A stretch of 64,000 nt of DNA from Pseudomonadota bacterium (GCA_020161665.1 JAIUPA010000014.1:1-64000); one strand, 5' to 3'; counted from the first letter of the stretch, positions 35,367 to 44,942 are shown. Translations and numbers: made by a program. The notes: generated by a model from the sequence alone, not told the origin.

Positions 35367-36860
35367 TCATGCGCCTTTCATGTAATCTCCAAGGCTTTCA
35401 GCCTCTGGCGGTGACAGGAAAAGCCCCTGTTTGGTGCGCCGCCACAGCACATCCTCTGCGGTGTTGGCCCATTCCTCATTCATCAGCCAGCGCACTTCCA
35501 CCTCGTAAAGCGTCGCCCCGAAATGCCGCCCGAGATCGGCAAGCGATATGGCATCGCCCAGAAGCTTGGCCGCCTCTGTGCCATAGCAGCGCACCAGCCT
35601 TGCGGCATGGGTCTCGGTCAAAAAAGCATAACGCGACTGCAGTGCCTGCACCTCCACATGCTGACCGAAAACGGAAAAATCACCGCCCGGCAGATGGGAC
35701 GATGCGGTCCACGGCGCGCCCTTTTCGCCAATCGCATCGCCGATCCGTTCCAGCGCATGTTCGGCCAGTCGCCGATAGGTCGTCAACTTGCCGCCCAAGA
35801 CGTTGAGAAGAGGCGCGCTGTCGCCCTCAAGCATCAGCACATAATCACGGGTCGCTTCCTGCGCCTTCGTCGCGCCGTCGTTAAACAGCGGGCGCACGCC
35901 GGAAAAGGTCCAGACGACATCATCCGCCGTTACCGGCTCGGCAAAATAGGCGCTGGCCGCGTCGCACAGATAATCAATCTCGGTCTTGGTGATCTCCACC
36001 TTGGCCGGGTCGCCCTCGTAGTCGCGGTCGGTCGTGCCGATCAGCGTAAAGTCGCCCTCATAGGGAATGGCGAAGATGATGCGGCCATCGGGGTTCTGGA
36101 AGAAATAGGCGCGCGGCCCCTCGAACTTGCGACGAATGACGATGTGACTGCCCTGCACCAACCGCACATGGCGGGCTTCAGGGTTGCCGAGAGCCTCCTG
36201 CAATACGTGATCGACCCATGGCCCGGCGGCATTGACCAACAGGCGGGCGCGGTGGGTTTGGCGTTCGCCCTGAGTGTTTTCGGTCTCGATCCGCCAGCCG
36301 TCCGCCTCGCGCTGGGCTGCGACTACCTTGGTGCGGTTGAAAATATCGGCCCCGCGAAGGGCCGCGTCCCGCGCATTCAGCACCACCAGACGCGCATCAT
36401 CCACCCAGCCGTCGGAATATTCAAAGGCCTTGGTGAAATCTGCTTTTAGCGCGTGGCCCGCCGCATCGCGGCGAAGGTCGAGCGTCTTGGCTGGCGGCAG
36501 CAGTTTGCGTCCGCCGAGGTGATCGTAAAGGAAAAGGCCAATCCGCACGAGCCAGTCCGGGCGTGGTCCGCCCTTGTGGTAGGGAAGAACAAAGCGCAAC
36601 GGCCAGATGATATGCGGGGCCATGGCCCACAGCTGCTCGCGCTCCATCAGGGCCTCGCGCACCAGACGGAATTCGTAATATTCGAGATAGCGCAGGCCGC
36701 CGTGAATAAGCTTGGTGGCCGCCGACGAGGTTCCGGCGGCAAAATCCTGCATTTCAGCGAGCGCCACACGATAGCCGCGTCCGGCGGCATCGCGGGCAAT
36801 ACCGCAGCCATTGATGCCGCCACCGATGACGAAGATGTCGTAGATCGTCTCGTCCGGCAT
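35367..36860 (-). CDS. glpD: Glycerol-3-phosphate dehydrogenase (FAD-dependent)
   Basis: This is a 497-residue GlpD with [19 protein letters not shown] for FAD, the [23 protein letters not shown] signature, and the C-terminal helical domain ending near the [19 protein letters not shown] motif. It oxidises glycerol 3-phosphate to dihydroxyacetone phosphate at the inner membrane, giving electrons to quinone. It is first in the two-gene glp unit with glpK downstream. Confidence 0.95.
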   Translation of the reverse strand: MPDETIYDIFVIGGGINGCGIARDAAGRGYRVALAEMQDFAAGTSSAATKLIHGGLRYLEYYEFRLVREALMEREQLWAMAPHIIWPLRFVLPYHKGGPRPDWLVRIGLFLYDHLGGRKLLPPAKTLDLRRDAAGHALKADFTKAFEYSDGWVDDARLVVLNARDAALRGADIFNRTKVVAAQREADGWRIETENTQGERQTHRARLLVNAAGPWVDHVLQEALGNPEARHVRLVQGSHIVIRRKFEGPRAYFFQNPDGRIIFAIPYEGDFTLIGTTDRDYEGDPAKVEITKTEIDYLCDAASAYFAEPVTADDVVWTFSGVRPLFNDGATKAQEATRDYVLMLEGDSAPLLNVLGGKLTTYRRLAEHALERIGDAIGEKGAPWTASSHLPGGDFSVFGQHVEVQALQSRYAFLTETHAARLVRCYGTEAAKLLGDAISLADLGRHFGATLYEVEVRWLMNEEWANTAEDVLWRRTKQGLFLSPPEAESLGDYMKGA

Positions 36861-37033
36861 GCTTTTTCCTTCGGCCCCGCAAATCGCTGTCAGGTCAGCC
36901 TAACCGGCTTTGTCGCCACTTCAATGACAATTGTGGGTGTTCGCGTTCATCCAAGCGGGTCAGTCGAGTGCGACCGCTGCGCTAGGCTTACGGTTGGCCG
37001 CAACCAAATCGAAGGTGCGGAGGAAGGCTCTCG

Positions 37034-38281
37034 TCATAGAGCCAGCGCCTTTTTTAGATCATCATGCTCGAAGGCGCTCGCCATACGATTGATCTCTGTA
37101 TCGCGCGCGCCAGCCGTTTTGGCCGTCTCGCGCCAGGTTGCTGTTACGGTCGCGACCTCCTTGATGATGGCGCGGGCTTGCGCCAGCGTTAGCGCAAAAT
37201 ATTCCGATGCTTGCTCCAGCAGGTCGAGCGCGCAGGTTCCTTCGTCGAGATTGATGTTGGTCGTCAGCACCCGTTCCTTGACGTCTGATGGCACCGGGTT
37301 GAGGTCATAGGCGGGAGAAAGCGACCACCCTTCCCTGCCAAGCCAGAGAAAGCCGTGATTACGCAGATGATCGTCCACATTGGAGATCAGCACATTGAAG
37401 GCAACGCGGCGGTAGAGCGCCTGCGCATCGGCTTTTCCCTTCGCACCTTGCTCGGCGATGGCATCGACGATTTCGGGATAGCTGCCGCGCTCGCCATCCC
37501 TCGCGCCCATCATCGCCATCGCGGACAGGAAGGGAATGCGGGTGGTGCCGTCGCGGTCGAACCGGCGTGACAGCATCACTTTCTTGCCAGCGACATCGAT
37601 GAGTTCGTGCTCCGGCGTGACGATACCGGCTTTTCCGGCCAGACGCAGGGCGATCTCTTCCCATGTCTCGATGCTGTAGTCGTCTGTCTCCTTCGGGAAT
37701 TTGGCGATGGAGAGATGACCGTGCTGGTCGATGACTGAAGCCTTTGGGCGTGCGCCGCCAAGCGAGGAGCCAGGGGCGAAGATGAGTTGAAGATCCTGGT
37801 CGGTTTCTTCGTCGCGCAGGATTCGTTCGGTGATCTGGAGCAGTCGGCCCAGTTCGATGAGGGCGGGCACGCCGGTGTAGATGGGCGCCTGGAATTGTTC
37901 TTCACCGACCCAGCGGAAGCGGAGCGCGCCGAGTCGGGTCTCATCGGCAACGCCGAGGAGATAATCGCTTTCCGCGAGGGTACGGACAGCACGGCCATCG
38001 CGTTCAGCCATGCGGCGTTCGGAGCGTTGCATGAGGCGTCGTCCCCAAGTGTCCGGGGCCGAGTCGCCGATGGAGCCGAAAGTTGTGAGGCCAGTGCGTG
38101 GCGCGAAGGCGCCGCGTGTCAGGGCAAGAGCCGGTTCCAGCGAGAACCGATCCGGGTCTTCAAGCCATGCATGGTCATATTCGAACAAGATGGTCTCAGC
38201 GCCGCGAACGCGGTTGCTTCTGGCCAGCCCAATAGGGCCTGTTCGACCATGAAGATTAAGATGAACTTCGAAATCAGCCAT
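37034..38281 (-). CDS. hipA: HipA-family kinase toxin (second, unrelated type)
   Basis: This 415-residue HipA homologue is of a different subfamily from the one at 25089. It has the couple-hipA N-domain, a glycine-rich loop SSLGGARPKASV near 170 and lysine in LSIAKFPKE. The catalytic loop SNVDDHLRN and the SPAYDLNP metal site complete the kinase core. The start is the ATG at 38281, which overlaps the antitoxin stop by eight bases. Motifs appear intact. The antitoxin gene precedes it, as in hipBA operons. Confidence 0.9.
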   Translation of the reverse strand: MADFEVHLNLHGRTGPIGLARSNRVRGAETILFEYDHAWLEDPDRFSLEPALALTRGAFAPRTGLTTFGSIGDSAPDTWGRRLMQRSERRMAERDGRAVRTLAESDYLLGVADETRLGALRFRWVGEEQFQAPIYTGVPALIELGRLLQITERILRDEETDQDLQLIFAPGSSLGGARPKASVIDQHGHLSIAKFPKETDDYSIETWEEIALRLAGKAGIVTPEHELIDVAGKKVMLSRRFDRDGTTRIPFLSAMAMMGARDGERGSYPEIVDAIAEQGAKGKADAQALYRRVAFNVLISNVDDHLRNHGFLWLGREGWSLSPAYDLNPVPSDVKERVLTTNINLDEGTCALDLLEQASEYFALTLAQARAIIKEVATVTATWRETAKTAGARDTEINRMASAFEHDDLKKALAL

Positions 38282-38609
38282 CGCGCGACGCTCCGGTCGA
38301 ACGCTTGGGGTGGGCGTGCTTCGGCAAGTCGGCACTGGCCAGTGATTGCCCAACGCTATCGTTGCTGATGTCGGCAATTTGGCTCAGGCCATCGAGCAGG
38401 CCGAGGGCGTGCAACACGCCAGCATAGATACCGATGCTGACGTTGGTGTCGCCAGCTTCGACCCTTTGAAGCGTAGAGCGTGATGTGAAAGCCCGTTCGG
38501 CCACAACCGCCATGGGCAACCGTCGCCGGCGGCGGGCATCGCGGATGTCCGCTCCAAGCTTGCGCAGCGCTCGCCGAACGGCGGCGGGAGGATTGTGGGG
38601 GGTGGGCAT
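38274..38609 (-). CDS. hipB: HipB-like XRE antitoxin (second)
   Basis: This 111-residue protein starts at the ATG at 38609, chosen because an AAAGG site lies just before it; an upstream ATG at 38630 lacks one. It has an arginine-rich segment (RDARRRRRLP) leading into a helix-turn-helix (AVVAERAFTSRSTLQRVEAG). It precedes and overlaps its hipA partner. HipB-type proteins neutralise the kinase and repress their operon. Confidence 0.82.
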   Translation of the reverse strand: MPTPHNPPAAVRRALRKLGADIRDARRRRRLPMAVVAERAFTSRSTLQRVEAGDTNVSIGIYAGVLHALGLLDGLSQIADISNDSVGQSLASADLPKHAHPKRSTGASRDG

Positions 38610-38959
38610 GTGTAACCTTTGTGCTCCCAATTTGCGTTATATGTAGCACGAAGTAGACAAATATGCGAGACTAAAACAATGACGTTGGGGAACGTCTCGA
38701 TCATAGAGATTGCTGGAGTACCTCGGATTTTCTAATCGGACCAGATAGGCGGTTCACCACACGGGGCGCTTCGCGAAGCGGAGCGCAAACGACAACATGT
38801 GCCGCAAAGGCTGTTTGCCTAGCGCATCTTGCCCTGGTGTCAATGGTCTTCGAGCCAGCCGTTCTTCATGTCATTATCACGCAAATGTTGGGCGATACAG
38901 TGAGCCTTTTCAAGGCATCGCGTGCGTCTGCGCAACGCGTCAGTCGTCTCGACTGACTG
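38610..38959. other. Intergenic stretch of 350 bases without a gene
   Basis: No coding sequence is convincing. It holds the promoter of the second hipBA module at the left and, at 38940-38956, a small perfect hairpin (TCAGTCG/CGACTGA) just beyond the hydroxyproline gene stop. That hairpin lacks a T-run, so its terminator role is uncertain. Confidence 0.5.
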
Positions 38960-39988
38960 TTACCGCGCGCCCCAGGTGTCGGAGAGGCGATAGCCTTCCG
39001 GCCAGGGGTCGGAGGGGTCCAGCATGTGCTGATGCGTGCCGGTGATCCACGCCCGCCCGGAGATTTCCGGAAAGATCGCAGGCAAGGTGCCGACTGTCGT
39101 CGTGCCGAGGATTTCGCCGGTAAAGGTTGAACCGATCAGTGACACCGCCGTTAGCCGCTCGCCCGCCTTCATCAACCCGCGCCGGTGGAGAACCGCCATG
39201 CGGGCCGAAAGCGCCGTGCCGGTTGGCGAGCGATCCACCTTGCCCGGTTGGATAGAAACGGCGGCACCCGCGCGAAGACCCGTTTCGTCGCGCGTCAGCG
39301 GGCCGGCAAACAGGCAAAAGGAGAAATGCTTCCAGTCCGGGTTTTCCGGATGGTGGAAGCCAAGCGCCGCATTGGCGGCATTGGTGATGCGCACGCCGAG
39401 CTTGGCGATATCATGGGCCTCGTCCGGCACCAGCGAAAAGCCCATGGCCGCCGCATCGACAATGACAAAACTGTCGCCGCCATAGGCCGTGTCGACGGTG
39501 AGCGTGCCCAAGCCCTCCACCTCAAGCTTCGCATCCAGCCGTTCGGCAAAACTCGGCAGGTTGCGCACGAAAATCCGCTCGGCCTTGCCGTTGCGGCACT
39601 CGGCCCGCACCTTGACGAGACCGCCCGGGGCTTCCAGAGTGATGTCGGTCACCGGCTCGGTCATGGGCAGAATGCCGCTGTCGAGCAGCACGGTTGCGAC
39701 GCAGATGGAATTGGAGCCGGACATGGGCGGCGTATCTTCCGGCTCCATGATGATGAAGGCGGCATCCGCCGCCGGGTTCTTCGGCGGCACCAGAAGGTTC
39801 ACATGGCGAAACACGCCGCCGCGCGGTTCGTTCAGCATGAAATGGCGAAGCGTCTTGTCACGGGCGATGAAGCGGCTCTGTTCCCACAGCGTTTCGCCGG
39901 GCGGCGGTGCCACGCCGCCGACAATCACATCCCCCACCTCGCCTTCCGCATGGGCGGAGATCACATGAACGGTCTTGGTACTGCGCAT
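38960..39988 (-). CDS. Proline racemase-family protein, probable trans-3-hydroxy-L-proline dehydratase
   Basis: This is a 342-residue member of the proline racemase superfamily. Of the two catalytic positions, normally both Cys, the first is Ser90 (MSGSN instead of MCGH) and the second is Thr256 (DRSPTGT instead of DRSPCGT). Thr at the second site is the mark of trans-3-hydroxy-L-proline dehydratases, while true racemases and 4-hydroxyproline epimerases need Cys there. The product would be delta-1-pyrroline-2-carboxylate. The divergent neighbour is an imine reductase of the right type, which supports this. The ATG at 39988 follows GGGAG. Confidence 0.8.
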   Translation of the reverse strand: MRSTKTVHVISAHAEGEVGDVIVGGVAPPPGETLWEQSRFIARDKTLRHFMLNEPRGGVFRHVNLLVPPKNPAADAAFIIMEPEDTPPMSGSNSICVATVLLDSGILPMTEPVTDITLEAPGGLVKVRAECRNGKAERIFVRNLPSFAERLDAKLEVEGLGTLTVDTAYGGDSFVIVDAAAMGFSLVPDEAHDIAKLGVRITNAANAALGFHHPENPDWKHFSFCLFAGPLTRDETGLRAGAAVSIQPGKVDRSPTGTALSARMAVLHRRGLMKAGERLTAVSLIGSTFTGEILGTTTVGTLPAIFPEISGRAWITGTHQHMLDPSDPWPEGYRLSDTWGAR

Positions 39989-40027
39989 CGCAATCTCCCG
40001 ACGTGAAGGGTTTTCCATCGCTTCATT

Positions 40028-40050
40028 TTTGTATACTTCATGTATTCAAA
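40028..40050. promoter_or_regulatory. Inverted-repeat operator in the hydroxyproline divergent promoter
   Basis: TTTGTATAC and GTATTCAAA form nine-base arms matching at eight positions, separated by TTCAT. The 23-bp element is centred between the two divergent genes and resembles FadR-type GntR operators in layout. No regulator gene lies next to it in this window. Confidence 0.55.
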
Positions 40051-40093
40051 CGATCAACCGCCCGCAACGACGGGAAGCGATGAGGGAACAGAC

Positions 40094-41131
40094 ATGAGCG
40101 GCGCAACCACACTTTCCATCGAGGCCCTGCAGAGCCGTGTTGAGGCGATTTTTGCCAAGGGTGGTCTGAACGCCATACAGGCTGCCGCCCTTTCGCGTGT
40201 GATCGTGGCGGGTGAGCGCGACGCGTGCAAGTCGCATGGCGTCTACCGCATCGAGGGCGCGCTTCGCACCGTCAAGGCGGGCAAGGTGAAGCCCGATGCC
40301 GTGCCGCAACTCGTGCCGCAGGAGGCCTCTGCCATCGTGCGCGTCAATGCCATGGGCGGCTTTGCCAACCCGGCCTTTGAGCTTGGCCTGCCGCATCTGG
40401 TGGAAAAGGCGAAAACCCATGGGATCGCCGCAATGGCGGTCAATGACTGCACGCATTTTTCGGCGCTTTGGCCGGAAGTGGAAGCGCTGACGCAAAACGG
40501 TCTGGCCGGGATCGTCATGTGCCCGAGCTATGCAACGGTGGCGCCAGCCGGTGGCACCAAGCCCTTGCTCGGTACCAACCCCTTCGCTTTTGGTTGGCCG
40601 CGTCCGGGCACCAACCCTTACGTCTTTGATTTTGCCACATCGGTGGCCGCACGCGGCGAGATCGAGCTTTACCGCCGGGCGGGCAAGCCGCTGCCGGAAG
40701 GCTGGGCGATTGACGCGGACGGCAATCCGACCACTGACCCGGAAGCGGCACTTGCCGGTGCCATGCTCACCTTCGGCGGCCACAAGGGCTCGGCCATCGG
40801 CACCATGATCGAGTTGCTTGCGGGCATCATGATTGGCGATCTGACGAGCCCCGAAGTGCTGGATTTCCTCGGCACGACGACGCTTGCGCCCTTCCATGGC
40901 GAGCTCATCATCGCCTTTTCGCCGGAGGCCTTCTCGGCAGGCCGCAAGGGCGATCCCTTCGCGCGCGCCGAAGTGCTGTTCGAGGCGATTGTCGGTCAGG
41001 GCGCGCGCCTGCCCTCGCAGCGCCGCTTTGCAGCGCGTGGCAAATCGACGAGCGAAGGCATCACGCTCAACGAGGCGGAAGTGGCCCAGCTCGACCGTCT
41101 TCTCGAACTCGGTCTCGACGCCATCGCCTGA
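40094..41131 (+). CDS. Ldh/MDH-family oxidoreductase, probable delta-1-pyrroline-2-carboxylate reductase
   Basis: This 345-residue protein belongs to the malate/lactate dehydrogenase-like family that includes DpkA (delta-1-piperideine/pyrroline-2-carboxylate reductase). Recognisable parts are HGVYRIEGAL, the NDCTHFSALWPEVE loop, GTNPFAFGWPRPG and FGGHKGSAIGTMIELLAG. It would reduce the cyclic imine from the neighbouring dehydratase to L-proline with NAD(P)H. I start it at the ATG at 40094, preceded by GAGGGA; an ATG at 40040 lies in the operator. Lactate or ureidoglycolate dehydrogenase activity is less likely. Confidence 0.8.
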   Translation: MSGATTLSIEALQSRVEAIFAKGGLNAIQAAALSRVIVAGERDACKSHGVYRIEGALRTVKAGKVKPDAVPQLVPQEASAIVRVNAMGGFANPAFELGLPHLVEKAKTHGIAAMAVNDCTHFSALWPEVEALTQNGLAGIVMCPSYATVAPAGGTKPLLGTNPFAFGWPRPGTNPYVFDFATSVAARGEIELYRRAGKPLPEGWAIDADGNPTTDPEAALAGAMLTFGGHKGSAIGTMIELLAGIMIGDLTSPEVLDFLGTTTLAPFHGELIIAFSPEAFSAGRKGDPFARAEVLFEAIVGQGARLPSQRRFAARGKSTSEGITLNEAEVAQLDRLLELGLDAIA

Positions 41132-41203
41132 GGCGGTGAACAGGCTTCGAAAGAAAAAGAGATTCGACTTGAGAATGGTACTAATTTACGATACCACGTC
41201 TTC

Positions 41204-41458
41204 ATGAAAAAACGTCATAGAGCCACGCTTGAGCTCATCTTTGCCCGCCCAGTGAATGGGTCCATTCATTGGGCTGAAGTTGAGGCTCTGTTCGTTGCTC
41301 TTGGCGCCGAGGTGAGTGAACGCGAAGGTTCTCGCGTCGGTGTGTTTTTGTTTGGTGAGGTTCGCGTTTTTCATCGCCCCCACCCATCACCGAATACGGA
41401 CAAAGGTGCGGTTGCCAGCATACGGAAATGGCTGACAGAACACGGAGTGAAGCCATGA
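41204..41458 (+). CDS. hicA: HicA toxin (mRNA interferase)
   Basis: This 84-residue HicA protein has the double-stranded RNA-binding-like fold and the VFHRPHPSP segment, in which the histidine is the catalytic residue of the family. It overlaps hicB by four bases. GC content and codon use are lower than in neighbouring metabolic genes. HicA cleaves mRNA when not bound by HicB. Confidence 0.88.
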   Translation: MKKRHRATLELIFARPVNGSIHWAEVEALFVALGAEVSEREGSRVGVFLFGEVRVFHRPHPSPNTDKGAVASIRKWLTEHGVKP

Positions 41459-41787
41459 AGAATGTTATCGAAATCGATGGCGAGAAGGCCGTTATTGCGT
41501 TTGATCCCGAGCTTGAAATGTTGCGCGGCGAGTTTGTGGGCTTAAACGGTGGTGCTGATTTTTATGCCGAAAGCGTTCATGACCTTATTGAGGAAGGTCG
41601 CAAGTCTCTGGCTGTCTATTTTGAGATGTGTCAGGAGAAGGGCATTGAACCACGCCGCAAATTTTCCGGTAAATTCAATGTCCGTCTCGAGCCGGAAGAT
41701 CATGCGGCCGCCGTTGTTGCAGCCGCTGCGGCTGGTAAAAGCTTGAATGAATGGATTGTTGGAACAATCCGGCAAGCCTCTGAATAG
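41455..41787 (+). CDS. hicB: HicB antitoxin with ribbon-helix-helix tail
   Basis: This 110-residue protein starts at the ATG at 41455 (GGAG upstream; ATGA overlap with hicA). The N-terminal part is a degenerate RNase H-like HicB fold. The C-terminal part (FNVRLEPEDHAAAV...KSLNEWIVG) is a ribbon-helix-helix DNA-binding domain, so it both neutralises HicA and represses the operon. It converges with the glycerate kinase gene. Confidence 0.88.
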   Translation: MKNVIEIDGEKAVIAFDPELEMLRGEFVGLNGGADFYAESVHDLIEEGRKSLAVYFEMCQEKGIEPRRKFSGKFNVRLEPEDHAAAVVAAAAAGKSLNEWIVGTIRQASE

Positions 41788-41803
41788 AGCGTGTCACGAC
41801 ACT

Positions 41804-43075
41804 CTAAAACAACAGAAACGCCCTGAAGTCATTGACATTCGTGCCGGTTGGCCCCGGCACGAAAAGGTCGCCGGCAAGGTCAAAGGCCGTCCACGCATCA
41901 TGCGCGGCCAGAAGCGCGCGGCCATCGCAACCCGCTGCCCGGATGCGCGCCGCCGTCTGGCCATCGCAAAAAGCGCCGGCATTGTTCTCCGAACCGTCAA
42001 TGCCGTCCGTATCGGCGGCGAGCGCGACAATTCCCGCTTGGCCCTCCAGATCAAGCGCGGCGGCGAGTAGAAACTCGCTGTTGCGACCGCCCTTGCCAAA
42101 GCTGCCCTTGCCGATGGTGACGGTCGTTTCGCCGCCGGAGAGAAGCACGAAGGGCTTCTGGAAGGATGGATCGGTATGAAACTGCCGGGCCAGCGCGGCA
42201 TGCATCCGGCCAATATCGCGCGCCTCGCCCTCGATGGCATCCGACAGGATCAGCGCGCCGACGCCCGCTGATTCCGCCGCGCGTGCCGCTGCCTTGAGCG
42301 ACACCTGCGCCGAGGCAATGACCTGCACCTCATGGTTTGCAAAGACGGGATCGTCCGGCTTCGGGGCCCTGGCCCCGGCAATATGGGAGATGATTTCAGG
42401 CGAAAGATCGATGCGGTAATCGCGGATGACCCGGAGCGCTTCGTCCGCCCCGGCATGATCGGCAACCGTTGGGCCGGAAGCGACCAATGCCGGATCGTCC
42501 CCCGGCACATCGGAGACGACGAGCGTCAGCACGCGGGCCGGATGGGCCGCCACGGCCAGTCGCCCGCCCTTGATGCGGGAAAAATGTCGCCGCACCGTGT
42601 TCATCGCGCCAATCGGCGCACCCGACGCGAGAAGCGTTTGGTTCAGCGCCCGCTCATCGTCCAGCGAAAAGCCTTCCGGCGGGGCGGGCAGAAGCGCGGA
42701 ACCGCCGCCCGATACAAGGGCCACGACCAGATCATCCGGCCCGAGATTTGAGACGGCGGATAAAAGCGCGTCACTGGCTGCAAGGCCCGCCGCATCGGGT
42801 ACGGGATGGGCGGCTGTGAGCACGCGTATATGCCGGCAGGTTTCAACCGGCCCATGGCGCGCCACGACAACGCCCTCCACCGGCTTGTCCCACGCCTGCG
42901 CCGCTAATTGCTCAAAAGCCGCTGCCATCTGGCTCGCTGCTTTGCCCGCCCCGATAACCACGACGCGGCCTTTCGGGCGTTCGGGCAGGTGGCGGGCCAT
43001 CGCAGCAAAGGGATCGGCGGCCTTTACGGCGGCGTCAAACAGCGACGTTAAAAACTCGCGCGGATGAAGCGGCAT
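41804..43075 (-). CDS. Glycerate 2-kinase / hydroxypyruvate reductase-type (MOFRL family)
   Basis: This 423-residue protein of the GckA/TtuD family has the N-terminal VVVIGAGKAASQMA, the VSGGGSALLPAP substrate motif and the C-terminal MOFRL domain with GGETTVTIGKG...GGRNSEFLL and TDGIDG. It phosphorylates D-glycerate to 2-phosphoglycerate; older annotations call it hydroxypyruvate reductase. The start is the ATG at 43075 (a TTG precedes it). It lies alone on the minus strand, next to sugar-related genes. Confidence 0.9.
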   Translation of the reverse strand: MPLHPREFLTSLFDAAVKAADPFAAMARHLPERPKGRVVVIGAGKAASQMAAAFEQLAAQAWDKPVEGVVVARHGPVETCRHIRVLTAAHPVPDAAGLAASDALLSAVSNLGPDDLVVALVSGGGSALLPAPPEGFSLDDERALNQTLLASGAPIGAMNTVRRHFSRIKGGRLAVAAHPARVLTLVVSDVPGDDPALVASGPTVADHAGADEALRVIRDYRIDLSPEIISHIAGARAPKPDDPVFANHEVQVIASAQVSLKAAARAAESAGVGALILSDAIEGEARDIGRMHAALARQFHTDPSFQKPFVLLSGGETTVTIGKGSFGKGGRNSEFLLAAALDLEGQAGIVALAADTDGIDGSENNAGAFCDGQTAARIRAAGCDGRALLAAHDAWTAFDLAGDLFVPGPTGTNVNDFRAFLLF

Positions 43076-43167
43076 CAAATCCTCCCGAACCTGCCCGTGT
43101 CAGGCATCATGGTCGCGACCATAGCGGCGGCGACAACAAGGCGAAAGCGGGCAAATTCGGGAGCCGG

Positions 43168-43602
43168 TCACGTGGCGGGGTAGATCACGCCCTTGCGCAG
43201 GATGACATTGGCGTAAAGGCGCGGCTCGGCGGTCTGCACAACCGTATGCGCCGCCTTGACCCGGGCATAGAAGTCCGGCCCCGGCAAGGGCACGACCGGC
43301 TGCTCAGGCTCATGCGCCTTGCAGCAGTCGATGATTTCGGCATGGACCGGATCAAGCTTGTCCATGTCATTGCGCACGATGGAGCGGAAGATGGCTTGCG
43401 GCACGAAGTCGTCAATCGGCATGACGCTCAACACCGCGTTGAGAACGGGGATGAGCGCGAGCCCATCGGCGCGCACCAGTCGGCGGGCATGTTCGACGCC
43501 CGGATAATTGCCGTCCACGATGGCGATTTCGTCGCCATGGCCCATGGCTCTGAGGGTGGACAGAAGTTCAGGCCCCAATATCGGGTCAATTCCCTTCAGC
43601 AT
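43168..43602 (-). CDS. RbsD/FucU family sugar mutarotase
   Basis: This 144-residue protein starts at the ATG at 43602, inside the end of the ROK gene (17-base overlap). It has the MGHGDEIAIVDGNYPG segment with the catalytic His and Asp, and ends with LYANVILRKGVIYP, as FucU proteins do. These enzymes interconvert anomers of a sugar such as fucose or ribose. Its coupling to the frc regulator gene suggests that it supplies the right fructose or related anomer for the transporter or kinase; this is inferred. Confidence 0.88.
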   Translation of the reverse strand: MLKGIDPILGPELLSTLRAMGHGDEIAIVDGNYPGVEHARRLVRADGLALIPVLNAVLSVMPIDDFVPQAIFRSIVRNDMDKLDPVHAEIIDCCKAHEPEQPVVPLPGPDFYARVKAAHTVVQTAEPRLYANVILRKGVIYPAT

Positions 43603-44833
43603 TCGAGACCTCCTTGAAGAGTACGTTCTGGTCGATGAGATAGCGCGCGAAAATCGGCAGGCTGGCACCGCCGATGGAGCGGGCGGGCGGGCCAACCATG
43701 CCTTCGAGAATGTCAGGCACGACAATGCCTTGCAGGTCGAGCTTGCCCACTTCCTCGATGGTGGCGGCGACAAATCGCGCCTTCACCCAGTCCGGGAAGC
43801 CGCCATCGATGATAACGGCGGAAAAGTCGATGATCGAACAGGCGGCTACAATGGCCTGCGCGAGTGCGGCGGCGCTTTCGCGAATCCATAGTTCGAGCGG
43901 CTCACCGAAATCGATCCACTGGTCGGCGGAATGCCAGAGCGGCTGCGGGTCGATGCCCGCCTCGCGCAACATGCGCTCCAGCCGGAAGATCGAGGCGATT
44001 TTGACGAGCTGGCGGGTTTCGCCGGAAGAATCGCGAACCGGAAGCGGCGCAATCGCGCCCGCCGTGCCGGTGCGGCCAACGAAGATCGACGAGTTGAGGA
44101 CAATGCCGCCGCCGATGAAGGAGCCGACGTAGAAATAGACGAAATCGCTGTAGCGCACGCCATGGCCGAAGACGAGTTCGGCCCCGCAGGCGCTGGTGGC
44201 GTCGTTTTGCAGGAATACGGGATAGCCGGAGACGGCGGAAAGCTCGCTTTGCAGATCAAAGCCGCGCCACAGATCCATGGCCCCTTCGGGCGCGCCCACT
44301 TCGCTGGCCCAGTTCCACAGTTCAAAGGGGGCGGCGACCCCGACCCCGGCAATCGCTGTGCGGGCCTTGTCGTCCAGCCTGCTTTCCAGAAGGGCGATGC
44401 CTTCGCTGAGAAAGGTCAAAATCTCCCGCGGGCGGGGATAGGGATAGGTGGTGTGGGTCTGGTGGCGAATCGTGCCCACGAAATCCATCAAAACGAGGTC
44501 GGCACTGCGTCGCCCGATTTTCAGGCCGAAGGAATACACCGCATCGGGATTGATGTGCATCGGCACCGATGGCTGGCCGACGCGCCCGCGCTGCGGTTCC
44601 CCGCGCAACAGCAGTCCATCGTTTTCCAAGGCCCGCATGATGACGGACACGGTTTGCGGCGAAAGCCCTGTCAGCCTTGCGATTTCCGCCTTCGAAATAC
44701 CGTCCTGACGACGCACGATCGAGAGCACGAGGCGCTCGTTATAAGCCCTCACGCGCACCAGATTGGCACCGCCCGAAATCGCCTGAACGGAGATCGGTTC
44801 GGATATGTCCTGAATGGTTTCGATAACGCTCAA
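43586..44833 (-). CDS. frcR: ROK family transcriptional repressor (FrcR-like)
   Basis: This is a 415-residue ROK repressor from a TTG at 44833, which has an ideal AAGGAGGAG site seven bases away; an ATG at 44884 would add 17 residues without a ribosome site. An N-terminal winged helix (RRQDGISKAEIARLTGLSPQTVSVIMRALENDG) is followed by the ROK kinase-like sugar-sensing domain. The zinc-binding cysteines of kinase-active ROK proteins are not seen. It diverges from frcB across a gap holding a 21-bp palindrome of NagC/Mlc-like character. It likely represses frcBCA. Confidence 0.85.
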   Translation of the reverse strand: MSVIETIQDISEPISVQAISGGANLVRVRAYNERLVLSIVRRQDGISKAEIARLTGLSPQTVSVIMRALENDGLLLRGEPQRGRVGQPSVPMHINPDAVYSFGLKIGRRSADLVLMDFVGTIRHQTHTTYPYPRPREILTFLSEGIALLESRLDDKARTAIAGVGVAAPFELWNWASEVGAPEGAMDLWRGFDLQSELSAVSGYPVFLQNDATSACGAELVFGHGVRYSDFVYFYVGSFIGGGIVLNSSIFVGRTGTAGAIAPLPVRDSSGETRQLVKIASIFRLERMLREAGIDPQPLWHSADQWIDFGEPLELWIRESAAALAQAIVAACSIIDFSAVIIDGGFPDWVKARFVAATIEEVGKLDLQGIVVPDILEGMVGPPARSIGGASLPIFARYLIDQNVLFKEVSNAEGN

Positions 44834-44919
44834 GGTCGCTCCTCCTTCGACCGATGCATCGGCATGCTTTTCGTCTTTCCACACCTCCTGGATAGATGCA
44901 AATCATCGCATGCAAAATT

Positions 44920-44940
44920 AATAAGTCAATTTGATTTATT
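44920..44940. promoter_or_regulatory. ROK repressor operator upstream of frcB
   Basis: AATAAGTCAA and TTGATTTATT are ten-base arms matching at nine positions around a central T. The site directly abuts the -35 element of the frcB promoter, so repressor binding there would block RNA polymerase. Confidence 0.6.
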
Positions 44941-44942
44941 TA

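Noticed and set aside
38940..38956. Terminator after the hydroxyproline dehydratase gene
   Set aside because: Perfect seven-base stem but no downstream T-run on the minus strand.
38960..39988. Proline racemase or 4-hydroxyproline epimerase
   Set aside because: The second catalytic Cys is replaced by Thr, which is incompatible with two-base racemisation.
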